Source of the DNA: Brasilonema angustatum HA4187-MV1
GTDB taxonomy: Bacteria; Cyanobacteriota; Cyanobacteriia; Cyanobacteriales; Nostocaceae
Assembly: GCA_019359695.1 (NCBI GenBank)
Contig: JAHHGV010000001.1
Location: forward strand, 310,001-374,000
DNA length: 64,000 bases
Reading direction: 5' to 3'
In this document: positions 1 through 8,473 of the stretch, in pieces
Layout: the number at the start of each line of letters is the position of its first letter
Numbering within the stretch: position 1 is the stretch's first letter
Translations under genes and position numbers: made by a program
The notes under the pieces: generated by a model
Seen by the model: the letters and a program-made list of their open reading frames with translations, nothing else
What the model was told of the DNA's origin: nothing
The model's database searches: none

Positions 1-111
1 CCTATCAGGTCATGGTCAGAAGGTTGTTGTCTATCGGAACATATCAAGGACCGATAGGTGTTTTACCTACATCTGGATCACTTTGTCATTGTTCATAAGT
101 TATTTGTGGGG

Positions 112-200
112 ATTTACGCACGCGCTACTAAAAACAGTGGGTTGCGATTGCTTCCCAGAGGTTGCAATGACTATGGTTACGTTGTTCGTGCGTAAGTCCT
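112..200. repeat. MITE-like element, family A, copy 1
   Basis: A short element of about 90 bp bounded by inverted ends (ATTTACGCACG on the left, CGTGCGTAAGTCCT on the right). It is almost base-for-base identical to a copy at 59250-59341; I see one internal T/C difference plus a left-end mismatch. It is non-coding and lies just upstream of the beta-helix gene, so its right part may sit in that gene's leader. Confidence 0.75.
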
Positions 201-240
201 GATTTGGTCAAGACAAACAACAAACAAGGATTGATAGAAC

Positions 241-2253
241 ATGAGTACTATTAACGTGACGTCTAATGCTGACAATGGTGCTGGTTCTCTTAGAGAAGCG
301 ATCGCTCAAGCAAAATCAGGTGATACCATTCAATTTGGCTCTAACCTCGCCAATCAAACAATTAACCTTACCTCAGGTGAACTCACAGTTGACAAAAACC
401 TGACAGTTGATGGTGCAGGTACTAGTGGTCTAACCATTAGTGGCAATAATGCCAGCCGAATTTTCGATGTCACAACACCAGGCTCAAGTTTTACGTTGCG
501 AAATTTGACCCTTGCCAATGGAAAATCCAGTGGTGAAGGTGAAAATGGTGCCGGAGGTGCAATTCGGACAGTGACTAGTGATAAGCTCACCACTCTTAAC
601 GTAGAGAATAGCAAATTTATAAATAACGCCTCTTCAGGAAATGGAGGAGGTGCAATTTGGGCAGGGTTTAATACAGCCAACACCATCACTAACAGTCTGT
701 TTGAGGGTAACGATGGTACTGCTGGTAAAAGCGAACGCGGTGGCGGAGCGATCGCAGTTAATACTAACAGTACTCTCACGGTCAAAGGTAGTGAGTTCGA
801 TAATAACAAGGGAACCAATGGCGGTGCAATCAACACTGTCTTGAGTACACTCACAGTAGAAGACTCTACTTTCCACAATAATGACTCAACTGCTGGAGGT
901 CCGATCGGTCCTAATACCATAGGTTACGGTGGAGCCATCTATACTGATGGAGCGAATGCCTCTGGAGCGAATTTCGATCATGGTTCTGTAGGCGGCACAA
1001 TTACCATTCGCAACAGCAAATTTGAGGGTAACAAAGGTGCTGGACAAGGGGGAGGACTTTTTCTGTATGCTTATCCCCCAGACAAGATCATCGTTGACAA
1101 TTCCACAATTACTAAAAATGAGGTCGTTCTGGATAGTCAAGGTGATTCACTCGGCGGTGGTTTGCGAATTGGTAATGGTGAGTTTACTATCAACAACACC
1201 ACCTTCACAGATAATCGGGCACTGGAGCAAGGTGGTGGTTTGTGGGTAGGAGAACAATCGCCAGGTACCATCACCGAGAGTACGTTCTCTGGTAATCGAG
1301 CCGAGAGTACTGACGGCAAAAATGGGATGGGTGGAGCGATCGCTTTAGCTAATGGCTCTAATGCCGTCACTGTCGATGGTACGACTGTTGCTAACAACTA
1401 CGCTGGGTGGCAAGGTGGAGGCATTTCTGGAGGAGGTTCGTCCACTACTCTTAAAAACTCAACCTTTGCAAATAACGTTGCTTATAATGGTGGTAACAAT
1501 TGGAACATTAAAAACCAAGTTACTGATCAACTCAGCGATGGTGGGGGAAATACTCAATGGCCAGCTAAGAACTCAAATGACCCCACTGACATCAATGTCA
1601 CAGCATCTATTAATATTGCACAGCCTGATTTGAGTAATTTGCAGAACACCAGCCAAAACGTAAGCAATTCTGTGACTGACAATAGTTCTAATCTGGCTAC
1701 AGCCATTACCCCAGCATCTGTAAGTGACAATAGCTCAACTAAAGGTACCCCTGTAGACGCCACAGGTAATACCTCCAACAATAATCCTAATGATAGCCTT
1801 ACCCCTGTCGCTGTTAATGGAAATAGCTCTAGCAATGCTTCGGATGGTAGTCTTACTCAAGTGCCCGGTAACGATAGATCCAGCAGCAGTACCCCTATAT
1901 TCACTGTCAGTGGTGATAAGCTACTGTGTGGTAATATTACTCAGGCTGATCATCTCTACAGTGGTCTTAGCCAGGACACTCTCACACAAGGCAAGGGAAT
2001 TGACAACTCTGTGCTCACTCCTAGTCAAGGCTCTGAATTAAATTCTCAGTTGAACTCTGGACAAAACTATGTCGGCTTATTGGACACTCTGACTCCGAGT
2101 CATTTTTCAACCAGCCAGCCTGGTCAAGATAGCTCGAATGTGGACAACACTCAGCCTCGGTCACTGGCGAATTTGGAAAAAGTCAATACTCCAACGCTTA
2201 GTAGTAATCCTCAATTTTTCTCTGGACAAAGTTACTCTACTTCAACTCTGTAA
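241..2253 (+). CDS. right-handed beta-helix surface protein
   Basis: Predicted parallel beta-helix protein of the polymorphic-membrane-protein / choice-of-anchor type, 670 residues. The opening resembles the CSLREA-like first coil of many exported beta-helix proteins (SNADNGAGSLREAI). Residues about 1-460 consist of irregular coils of 22-35 residues with GGGAI/GGGL turns and Asn/Ser/Thr ladders. Residues about 460-670 are a Ser/Asn/Thr/Pro-rich low-complexity tail with no domain I recognise. No classical signal peptide or anchor motif is visible, so export and surface location are inferred from the fold only. The gene starts at ATG 241 with AGGA about 10 bases upstream. The next gene begins 19 bp after its stop, suggesting co-transcription. 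Pectate-lyase-like enzymatic activity is possible but no catalytic motif is evident. Confidence 0.75.
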   Translation: MSTINVTSNADNGAGSLREAIAQAKSGDTIQFGSNLANQTINLTSGELTVDKNLTVDGAGTSGLTISGNNASRIFDVTTPGSSFTLRNLTLANGKSSGEGENGAGGAIRTVTSDKLTTLNVENSKFINNASSGNGGGAIWAGFNTANTITNSLFEGNDGTAGKSERGGGAIAVNTNSTLTVKGSEFDNNKGTNGGAINTVLSTLTVEDSTFHNNDSTAGGPIGPNTIGYGGAIYTDGANASGANFDHGSVGGTITIRNSKFEGNKGAGQGGGLFLYAYPPDKIIVDNSTITKNEVVLDSQGDSLGGGLRIGNGEFTINNTTFTDNRALEQGGGLWVGEQSPGTITESTFSGNRAESTDGKNGMGGAIALANGSNAVTVDGTTVANNYAGWQGGGISGGGSSTTLKNSTFANNVAYNGGNNWNIKNQVTDQLSDGGGNTQWPAKNSNDPTDINVTASINIAQPDLSNLQNTSQNVSNSVTDNSSNLATAITPASVSDNSSTKGTPVDATGNTSNNNPNDSLTPVAVNGNSSSNASDGSLTQVPGNDRSSSSTPIFTVSGDKLLCGNITQADHLYSGLSQDTLTQGKGIDNSVLTPSQGSELNSQLNSGQNYVGLLDTLTPSHFSTSQPGQDSSNVDNTQPRSLANLEKVNTPTLSSNPQFFSGQSYSTSTL

Positions 2254-2272
2254 GGTTATCGCATGACAAAAC

Positions 2273-3424
2273 ATGGTGGGTGAATCACTGACTATGAAGC
2301 CTAAAACACCGATAATGGATTCCAAGCTCCAGCAACGCATATCAGTGCAATGCCCACACCGTGTCACACGTTATAGGTTTGCACGGCTCGTCCTGCTGGG
2401 AGTGATTACTTTTGTCCTGTCCGGCGTGCCGCCAATTATGCCGGCCCAGAGCAAGCCGACCCCAAATGCTGACTTCTCGCCCGTCGTGTTGGATAGTATC
2501 AACACGACGGGCGAGACACGCGACCCCGCTTATTGGCCATTTGATGCACACAGTCCGTGGAACATGCCGATCGGCTCTGAGGCGCAGTTCGAGTCGGTGA
2601 GTTCGTCCGAGTGGACGACACAAGCGTTAAAGTACGGTCTTCAGATCAATACAACAGACTGGTCTATCCCGATCTTTATGGCTGATGCATCTGATCCGAT
2701 GCGCAATATTTATAGCACGGACTACGACAAACTTGCTTTCGAGGTGCACGTGCCAGACGCCGCTGTACCGGATTCTAGCGAGGACGGTCATTTGCACATC
2801 ATCGACGAAACCCACAATTCCGTCATCGAGATGCTCTGGGCAAAGAGGCGGGCTGATAGCAACCTTGAAGCACCGTACCCCAACAAAATTGACTTGAAAG
2901 GTCCTGGAGTTTTTGACACGTACCACGGCTCGTGTGCCTACGGCGGCTCGTGTACAGCTGGACTGATCCGCAAAGGGGAACTCTACAACGGAATTCGACA
3001 CGCACTGCGAATCTCGCTCACAACTGCCGTCTTAAATAAGAACACCCCTAGTGGAAAGCCTTATGTATGGCCTGCGAACTGGGCTGATGACGACGGCAAA
3101 GGCAGCAGCTATACAGGGACGGGGAATCTGTACATGGGTTCGTTGTTGGCAATTCCGCCAGACGTAGACATCCAGGCTATAGTCGGACCACCGGGCACAC
3201 CGATCTACGAGCTGGCTCGCGCCCTCCAAGACTACGGTGCTTATGTAGTGGATCGGGGTCACCTTAACCTGTACGCTGAGCCCTCAGCAGACGAAGAGGT
3301 GAAACAGCTTTCATGGGAAGGTCTGCAAGTACTGCCAAAGTACCTTCAGGTAGTAGCGAACAATGGTTCAGAGCGTGTTGGTGGTGGCGGGACACCTCGT
3401 CGCCCATTAGCTCCTTCGTTTTAA
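2273..3424 (+). CDS. secreted protein of unknown function
   Basis: 383 residues that I cannot assign to a named family. A basic N-terminus is followed by a hydrophobic segment (ARLVLLGVITFVLSGVPP, about residues 37-54) ending near an AQS site, consistent with Sec export. The mature part is rich in Trp, Tyr and Gly, with motifs such as YWPFDAHSPWNMPIG (about 85-99), GHLHIIDE and a Cys pair in HGSCAYGGSC (likely disulfide). It ends in a Gly/Pro/Arg-rich tail. ATG 2273 gives a long N-terminus; ATG 2294 (MKPKTP) is an alternative start. It follows the beta-helix gene by 19 bp, so both may be one surface-export unit. The stretch is visibly richer in G+C than its neighbours and has few HIP1 sites, hinting at transfer. 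An extracellular enzyme or carbohydrate-binding protein is possible but not shown. Confidence 0.7.
   Translation: MVGESLTMKPKTPIMDSKLQQRISVQCPHRVTRYRFARLVLLGVITFVLSGVPPIMPAQSKPTPNADFSPVVLDSINTTGETRDPAYWPFDAHSPWNMPIGSEAQFESVSSSEWTTQALKYGLQINTTDWSIPIFMADASDPMRNIYSTDYDKLAFEVHVPDAAVPDSSEDGHLHIIDETHNSVIEMLWAKRRADSNLEAPYPNKIDLKGPGVFDTYHGSCAYGGSCTAGLIRKGELYNGIRHALRISLTTAVLNKNTPSGKPYVWPANWADDDGKGSSYTGTGNLYMGSLLAIPPDVDIQAIVGPPGTPIYELARALQDYGAYVVDRGHLNLYAEPSADEEVKQLSWEGLQVLPKYLQVVANNGSERVGGGGTPRRPLAPSF
2476..2515 (+). repeat. 15-bp perfect inverted repeat inside a CDS
   Basis: Arms CTCGCCCGTCGTGTT (2476-2490) and AACACGACGGGCGAG (2501-2515) are perfectly complementary around a 10-base loop. They lie inside the reading frame of the secreted protein, just after its signal sequence. 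No T-run follows, so this is a strong mRNA hairpin rather than a terminator. Confidence 0.85.
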
Positions 3425-3517
3425 GTCGTTGATGGTACACAGTCCTAAGCAAATACACACTTTTGTTTTGCTTTTTTCTCGTGCTTTCTACCTGATTCCT
3501 AAATAACCTGAACAACA

Positions 3518-3550
3518 AGATTCCCGACTTCTTTAAGAAGTCGGGAATCT
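3518..3550. terminator. palindrome in the convergent gap
   Basis: Two 16-base arms, AGATTCCCGACTTCTT (3518-3533) and AAGAAGTCGGGAATCT (3535-3550), form a near-perfect palindrome between the secreted-protein gene and the convergent minus-strand genes. There is no clear U-tract on either side, so it may be a bidirectional terminator or a REP-like element. Confidence 0.5.
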
Positions 3551-3561
3551 GAACATGCCCG

Positions 3562-3759
3562 ATGTTCACAAATCAAAAATGATACCTGTACTGTTGCAAT
3601 ATCCAGAATTTTCTGTCCACTTTGAAGTTTGACCAGTTGAATTAGGCGATTCCTAGCCCCTAAGAGAAACCGCACTCTCGGACAAAGAGCTAGGCTTAAC
3701 GCCAATAGGAGCGTAAAATCTGCCTTGGTCGTAATGAATTCGAGAATTGAAGTCAGCAA
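3562..3759 (-). pseudogene. remnant of a SAM-dependent methyltransferase
   Basis: The minus strand encodes a piece that reads RLIQLVKLQSGQKILDIAT, the typical first strand and start of motif I (LDIATGTG) of UbiE-like class I methyltransferases. The glycine loop that should follow is replaced by unrelated residues and the frame then runs into non-homologous sequence. No other methyltransferase motifs follow. I read it as a decayed fragment with no function; the similarity is short, so chance is not excluded. Confidence 0.4.
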
Positions 3760-3812
3760 ATAGCTGCTGTTTATAATTTTTTCCTTTCTAGTTACTGTTT
3801 GTTAACACCATG

Positions 3813-4388
3813 TCAATTTTTCTCGTGCAGGATGTTATTGACATTCTCAGTGTTCGCCAAATGCACATTATCGGGGGGATGAACCATTATGGCAATGCAG
3901 GGTGAGGAGGCGTTTGCTTGTTTTGCAAATTCAAAAGCGATACCAAGCTTTGCATCATCATATATTGTCGGGTTTCCATCTACCGGATGCGCGTTGGGGA
4001 AGCGGCGGAAGATTTGCACTCTGGTACTCGCAGTAGAGATGCCCTCATGCGTATGATACCAAGGAGATGTAACTCGAATCACATCAATACTAGAGCCAGA
4101 AAGCGGCTGGACGTTCAGTGCACCGTTGCTGACTGTATGAATGAACAGCGTATCAGTCCGACTTTTGTTTTTTGAAACCCAGACCCCTCGGAACTGTGAC
4201 ATACCCACATCTACAGCATCTGGTTTGGGGAGCTTGTTGAGGTAGAAATTACCATTGCTGCCGAGGTGTGTCTGCCCGATACTTTGACCGGGAATGATCA
4301 GATCGGAAGCGGCTTTTGCTGCCACGGGCGGCAGCGCTGCCATAGCCAATGCAACACCAAGACCGAAAACAGCTAATGCCTGTCTCAT
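3813..4388 (-). CDS. small secreted protein of unknown function
   Basis: 191 residues from ATG at 4388; the frame is open further upstream, but this start places a clear signal peptide at the N-terminus (MRQALAVFGLGVALAMAALP, cleavage near VAAKAAS). The mature protein has no family I recognise. Visible features are a His-containing WYHTHEG segment, a conserved-looking GVWVSKNKS segment, and a single Cys. It is transcribed towards the palindrome at 3518. A periplasmic or extracellular location is inferred from the signal. The gap from 4389 to the next gene at 4705 (about 315 bp) should carry its promoter; I see no other feature there. Confidence 0.65.
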   Translation of the reverse strand: MRQALAVFGLGVALAMAALPPVAAKAASDLIIPGQSIGQTHLGSNGNFYLNKLPKPDAVDVGMSQFRGVWVSKNKSRTDTLFIHTVSNGALNVQPLSGSSIDVIRVTSPWYHTHEGISTASTRVQIFRRFPNAHPVDGNPTIYDDAKLGIAFEFAKQANASSPCIAIMVHPPDNVHLANTENVNNILHEKN

Positions 4389-4704
4389 ACTTTCATATCG
4401 CGTCAAGTTGATTATAATTTCTTCACTAGCGAAAAAGTGAATTACGGATTTGTGTGGATAACAAATGGCAGGGGTACAGGGAACTTTAGTTTTCAAAGGT
4501 TCTTCTTTCCCCCCTTGCAAGAACTGCAACAACTAGATCCCTCGGGGTGGGGTGAAACGAGAATTAAGTAAGTCGGTGCAATAAAACCAAACTGTGTGAA
4601 GAAAAGTAAATAAGGCTCAAACTCTTTCTCTCCCTGCTCGGGTGCTCCCTGCCTTATTCCAACAAGAATTATTTACACCGACCTACTTATGGGCAAGCCT
4701 AAAT

Positions 4705-5886
4705 TCAACCCTTCACACAAAGGACTTGCTTGAGTGTTGCTACAACCTCAACCAAATCCGCTTGATTATTCATCACCTCATCTATCGGCTTATAAGCGCT
4801 GGGAATTTCATCCAAAACGCCTGTATCTTTACGGCACTCTACACCTTTTGTTTGCTCAATCAAATCATCAAGCGTGTAGGTATTTTTTGCCTTACTTCTT
4901 GATAGCAAACGTCCGGCACCGTGGGAACAACTGCAAAAACTGTTGGCAGAACCCTTACCCTTAACGATGTAAGATTTAGCCCCCATCGAACCAGGGATAA
5001 TGCCATAGTCTTCTTCTGTTGCACGGACTGCACCTTTGCGAGTCACGTAGACATCCTCGCCAAAATGCACTTCTTTTTCAGCGTAGTTGTGATGGCAGTT
5101 CACTTCCAATAAAGGCTTAGTCGCTTTACCACCCGTTAGATGCTTTTCGACGATGCGCTTAAAACGCCCCATCATCACCTCACGGTTGAAACGCGCATAA
5201 TTCTGCGCCCACTGCAAATCATGCCAGTATGCTTGAAATTCTGGCGTACCAGCGACAAAATGAGCTAAATCGGGGTCAGGTAATTTATTACCTGCCATTT
5301 TTGCTAATTCTTTAGCTGTATTAATGTGGCACTGGGCTAGATTATTCCCAATATGGCGGGAACCGGAATGCAACATCAGCCAAACTTGGTTCTCTGTATC
5401 GAGGCAAACTTCAATGAAGTGATTGCCTCCACCGAGAGAACCCATTTGTTTCATCGCTTTACCTTGCAAATTTTGAACACCTTGATGCAAGTCTTGGAAA
5501 TCACGCCAGCGTTGCCAATTGGTGACACTTTTTTCAACGTCTTTATTTTCGTTGAAACCTGTAGGAATTTCTGCTTCAAGATCCAAGCGAATTTTCTTTA
5601 GCTTGCCTTCCAGTTGATCACTATTAAATGGTGTTTTTATGGCACAGACACCGCAACCAATATCCACACCCACAGCAGCCGGAATAATTGCTTCTTTGGT
5701 TGCAATGACAGAACCAACTAAGGCACCTTTACCCAAGTGAACATCTGGCATCAATGCGACGTGCTTATACACAAATGGCAGCGATGCCACATTCTTTGCC
5801 ATCTTGGTTTCTTCTGAACCCAAAGGGTGATTTGCCCAAGACAGAATGGGTGATGGTGTTGAAAGTTTTAACTCTTCGTAAGCCAT
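4705..5886 (-). CDS. rtcB: RtcB family RNA-splicing ligase
   Basis: 393 residues covering a full RtcB domain. RtcB joins a 2',3'-cyclic phosphate (or 3'-phosphate) RNA end to a 5'-OH end using GTP and Mn2+, acting in tRNA splicing or RNA repair. Visible signatures are ALMPDVHLGKG, the metal-site cysteine in GVDIGCGVCA, GSLGGGNHFIEV, the metal-binding histidines in MLHSGSRHIGN, and SCSHGAGR with the histidine that forms the covalent GMP intermediate. The length fits the shorter bacterial RtcB class. No archease or RNA-repair partner gene is adjacent; neighbours are an unrelated secreted protein and a methyltransferase. Start ATG 5886 gives the expected N-terminus. Confidence 0.93.
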   Translation of the reverse strand: MAYEELKLSTPSPILSWANHPLGSEETKMAKNVASLPFVYKHVALMPDVHLGKGALVGSVIATKEAIIPAAVGVDIGCGVCAIKTPFNSDQLEGKLKKIRLDLEAEIPTGFNENKDVEKSVTNWQRWRDFQDLHQGVQNLQGKAMKQMGSLGGGNHFIEVCLDTENQVWLMLHSGSRHIGNNLAQCHINTAKELAKMAGNKLPDPDLAHFVAGTPEFQAYWHDLQWAQNYARFNREVMMGRFKRIVEKHLTGGKATKPLLEVNCHHNYAEKEVHFGEDVYVTRKGAVRATEEDYGIIPGSMGAKSYIVKGKGSANSFCSCSHGAGRLLSRSKAKNTYTLDDLIEQTKGVECRKDTGVLDEIPSAYKPIDEVMNNQADLVEVVATLKQVLCVKG

Positions 5887-6383
5887 AATTCTTTAAAATT
5901 TTCAATTTAAGATTTCGGATTATAGGGGCAGTTTCACTGCAATTTTAATTTTGCACAGTATTTCATTTTATTTCCTACTTACAAATAGACATGTGTTAGT
6001 TATAGGATTTAGGCAAAGGTAACGTATTTTCGTTTGCAGCGAGCTAAGCGTAAGCGCAAAGCGCACGAATCGAGCGAACGCGCAGCGTGTCCCGAAGGGA
6101 CTCAGCAATCTCGTCAAGATCAGGATTGCTTCGCTTCACTCTGTTCCGCTCGCAATGACCAATTATCGTTGCGTAAGTCCTAAGTTAAATGGATAATGCC
6201 CACCACAACCAGATAACGATGGGCATTACCTAAGTGCCACTCCCAGCAAGTAGTTGCTTTTGTATTATTTATATAATACATGATGTATTGATTAGATGAC
6301 GAGTACTTCTTGTAAAAAATATATTAAAATTTGTAAATAAAATCACAATAAATTAAAAAAACCGACAGCTTAAACACAATCTT
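5887..6383. other. intergenic region with a dispersed GC-rich repeat and a hairpin
   Basis: About 500 bp without a gene. Positions about 6038-6165 hold a mosaic of short palindromic cyanobacterial repeat modules (GCGTAAGCGCAAAGCGCACG, GCGCAGCGTGTCCCGAAGGG, GATTGCTTCGCTTCACTC) that recur in variant form at 21990-22190. A lone family A end (TGCGTAAGTCCT) lies at about 6173-6184. A 9-bp inverted repeat, TAATGCCCA/TGGGCATTA, spans 6194-6228. The last 150 bp before the methyltransferase gene are AT-rich and probably contain its promoter. Confidence 0.6.
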
Positions 6384-7301
6384 ATGACAGTTCGTCAAGA
6401 TACAATTTGGGAACGTTTTTTATCCCCTGTAGTACGTTTGCTCATTGATGAGGAAGGGTTACGGCGTTACTTTGAGAGCGTTGATTGGGAAAAAGAAAGC
6501 AGCCGCTTTCGACGCGCTGATGTCACAGTACCGGCATACTACAGCAGCCAAAATTTTCACGGAATTAAGGATGGATATCTCAAGCCAGGTGCGGCGGTGA
6601 GCTACGATCCTATTACCCAATATGTTCTCCCGCCTACTGAAACTATAGTGCGTCAGGCTTTAATAGATTCGATCAAAGTACAGCCGCGACGTATTCTTGA
6701 CTTGGGCTGTGGAACAGGTTCCACAACTTTGATGTTAAAGCAGGCTTTCCCTCAGGCAGAAGTCATCGGCTTAGATTTATCGCCTTATATGTTGGTACGT
6801 GCTTCTCACAAAGCTGAAAAGACTGGTTTAGACATAAATTGGCGACATGGGGACGCACAGAAGACGGGTTTCCCTGATGCTTCTTTCGACTTGGTTACAG
6901 CTTCTTTGTTATTCCACGAAACACCAACAACAGCAGCTGTGGCAATTTTACAAGAATGTTTCCGCTTGCTGGTAACTGGTGGACAAGTGCTGATTTTGGA
7001 TGGAAATCAAAACACTTTGCGTCAATTAGATTGGTTGAATAATGTGTTTGAGGAGCCGTATATTCGTGAATATGCTGCTGGAAGTGTGGATGCGTGGATG
7101 GGTGCTACAGGATTTCAAGCAGTGCAAACCCAGGATGTATGGTGGATAAATCAAGTTACAAGTGGCGTGAAACCAATTTTATCTGAAGATGGTACTGTGC
7201 GAACAGATGTACGACGTTACACTTCTGTACAAAGAGACGACACAGTGGATAATGAAGATTTACAGGGTTTTCCATCTCCAGCTTTTGATACAATGCCATG
7301 A
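6384..7301 (+). CDS. class I SAM-dependent methyltransferase
   Basis: 305 residues. Motif I is intact as ILDLGCGTGSTT (about residues 104-115), followed by the acidic motif II in EVIGLDLSPYML, the adenine-contacting DAQKTGFPDASFD and the post-I segment LLVTGGQVLILDG. This is the standard Rossmann methyltransferase order. An N-terminal extension of about 100 residues (with YYSSQNFHGIKDGYL) likely shapes the acceptor site. The substrate cannot be told from sequence. Its stop overlaps the next start by 4 bp (ATGA at 7298), so it is translationally coupled to the HAD hydrolase. A role in small-molecule metabolism is likely, but the pathway is unknown. Confidence 0.85.
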   Translation: MTVRQDTIWERFLSPVVRLLIDEEGLRRYFESVDWEKESSRFRRADVTVPAYYSSQNFHGIKDGYLKPGAAVSYDPITQYVLPPTETIVRQALIDSIKVQPRRILDLGCGTGSTTLMLKQAFPQAEVIGLDLSPYMLVRASHKAEKTGLDINWRHGDAQKTGFPDASFDLVTASLLFHETPTTAAVAILQECFRLLVTGGQVLILDGNQNTLRQLDWLNNVFEEPYIREYAAGSVDAWMGATGFQAVQTQDVWWINQVTSGVKPILSEDGTVRTDVRRYTSVQRDDTVDNEDLQGFPSPAFDTMP

Positions 7302-8023
7302 GTTTAAAGGCAGTTTTATTTGATTTTAATGGTGTCATCATCAATGATGAGTCAATCCACGAGCGACTGACAGAGGAAATTCTACTTGAGGAGAACCTCA
7401 TTCTTAAGCCACGTGAGTATCGGAAAGTTTGCTTAGGACGTAACGATCGCAGTTGTTTAAAAGATTTGCTTGCTAATCGCGGTCGTGTGCTAAGTGATAC
7501 TGAATTAACTAAGTTGTTCAATTCCAAAGCACAAGGGTATGCTTTGGAACTGGAAAAAATAGAAGAACTGCCTTTGTATCCTGGTTTAGATGAGTTGATA
7601 TCTCAAGTGTCTTCTCGCAATATCAAACTCGGGATAGTGAGTGGTGCTATCCGCAAAGAAATAGAACTGGTACTTAAGCGTGCTAAACTAGCTGAACATT
7701 TCAAAGTTATTGTCGTAGGTGATGACGTTACCACCACTAAACCAGAACCTGATGGTTATTTGTTGGCTGTGGAACGCCTGAACCAGGAATATCCTGATTT
7801 GAATCTTCAACCACAAGAGTGTTTAGCGATAGAAGATACTTTTGCGGGTATCCAAGCTGCAAAACGAGCAGGTATGCAAGTGGTTGGTGTGGCGAATACT
7901 TATCCTTTCCATATGCTTCAGCGTTGCTGCAACTGGACGGTAGATGATCTGACTGACTTGGAATTGGAACGGGTGCAGGAAGTTTATTCTAAAAAAGAAT
8001 TCCAAAGTACTACAGGCACATGA
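7298..8023 (+). CDS. HAD-family phosphatase, beta-phosphoglucomutase-like
   Basis: 241 residues with the HAD order: motif I LFDFNGVIINDE near the N-terminus, a helical cap, motif II in KLGIVSGA, the lysine motif TTKPEPDGYLLA, and motif IV EDTFAGIQAAKRAG. The fold and KPxP motif place it with the beta-PGM/CbbY-like subfamily that hydrolyses or moves phosphate on sugar phosphates and related small molecules. In motif I the second aspartate, normally the general acid/base, is asparagine (DFN rather than DFD), which should alter chemistry or slow turnover. It overlaps the upstream methyltransferase by 4 bp. The exact substrate is unknown. Confidence 0.85.
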   Translation: MSLKAVLFDFNGVIINDESIHERLTEEILLEENLILKPREYRKVCLGRNDRSCLKDLLANRGRVLSDTELTKLFNSKAQGYALELEKIEELPLYPGLDELISQVSSRNIKLGIVSGAIRKEIELVLKRAKLAEHFKVIVVGDDVTTTKPEPDGYLLAVERLNQEYPDLNLQPQECLAIEDTFAGIQAAKRAGMQVVGVANTYPFHMLQRCCNWTVDDLTDLELERVQEVYSKKEFQSTTGT

Positions 8024-8186
8024 TATGATTCTCCAAACTGTCGATTGCCACATTATTTGTCGTCAACATATTAATGTCGTCTTAACAAATTAGTGTCGTC
8101 GAATTACCTTGATTAAGCGTTCGTTCTCAAGACTTGCGCGAAGTGTAGGCTTGACTCAACGTAACAAGAAGAAAGTTTTGATAAAA

Positions 8187-8212
8187 TTGTACAAAATACC
8201 AAAATTGTACAA
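8187..8212. promoter_or_regulatory. twin palindromic operator of the toxin-antitoxin operon
   Basis: TTGTACAA occurs at 8187-8194 and again at 8205-8212, 18 bp centre to centre, embedded in a direct repeat (AAAATTGTACAAAATAC). The pair ends 9 bp before the antitoxin start. Paired palindromes at this place are the usual binding sites by which Phd/YefM antitoxins, alone or with toxin, repress their own promoter. The sequence is seen directly; the regulatory role is inferred. Confidence 0.6.
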
Positions 8213-8221
8213 AATACTAAA

Positions 8222-8473
8222 ATGGCAGATACTGTCAGTGCAACAGAAGCCCGTGCAAACTTCCAAGAATTAATTAATCGTGTCGAGTATAAAGGCGATC
8301 GCATTGTTATTGAACGACATGGTAAAGCCGTGGTTGCGATCGTTGGCTTAGAAGACTTGAAACGGCTGGAAGCTTTAGAAGATTTCATTGACTCAGAACA
8401 GTTACGACATGCTGTTGCCCAAAACGATGGTTTTGTAACCTTAGAATCAATTATTAACAGCCGTAATGAGTGA
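8222..8473 (+). CDS. Phd/YefM-type antitoxin
   Basis: 83 residues. The N-terminal half (VSATEARANFQELINRV, then RIVIERHGKAVVAIVGLEDL) is the standard Phd/YefM DNA-binding fold that dimerises and binds operator DNA. The C-terminal part (about 55-83) is the flexible region that neutralises the toxin. It precedes the toxin gene and overlaps it by 8 bp. The paired operators at 8187-8212 support autoregulation. It is the labile partner of a type II system. Confidence 0.92.
   Translation: MADTVSATEARANFQELINRVEYKGDRIVIERHGKAVVAIVGLEDLKRLEALEDFIDSEQLRHAVAQNDGFVTLESIINSRNE

Noticed and set aside
354-920. Minus-strand open frame opposite the beta-helix gene
   Set aside because: It is Pro/Leu-rich shadow coding caused by the Gly/Asn-rich repeats of the real gene.
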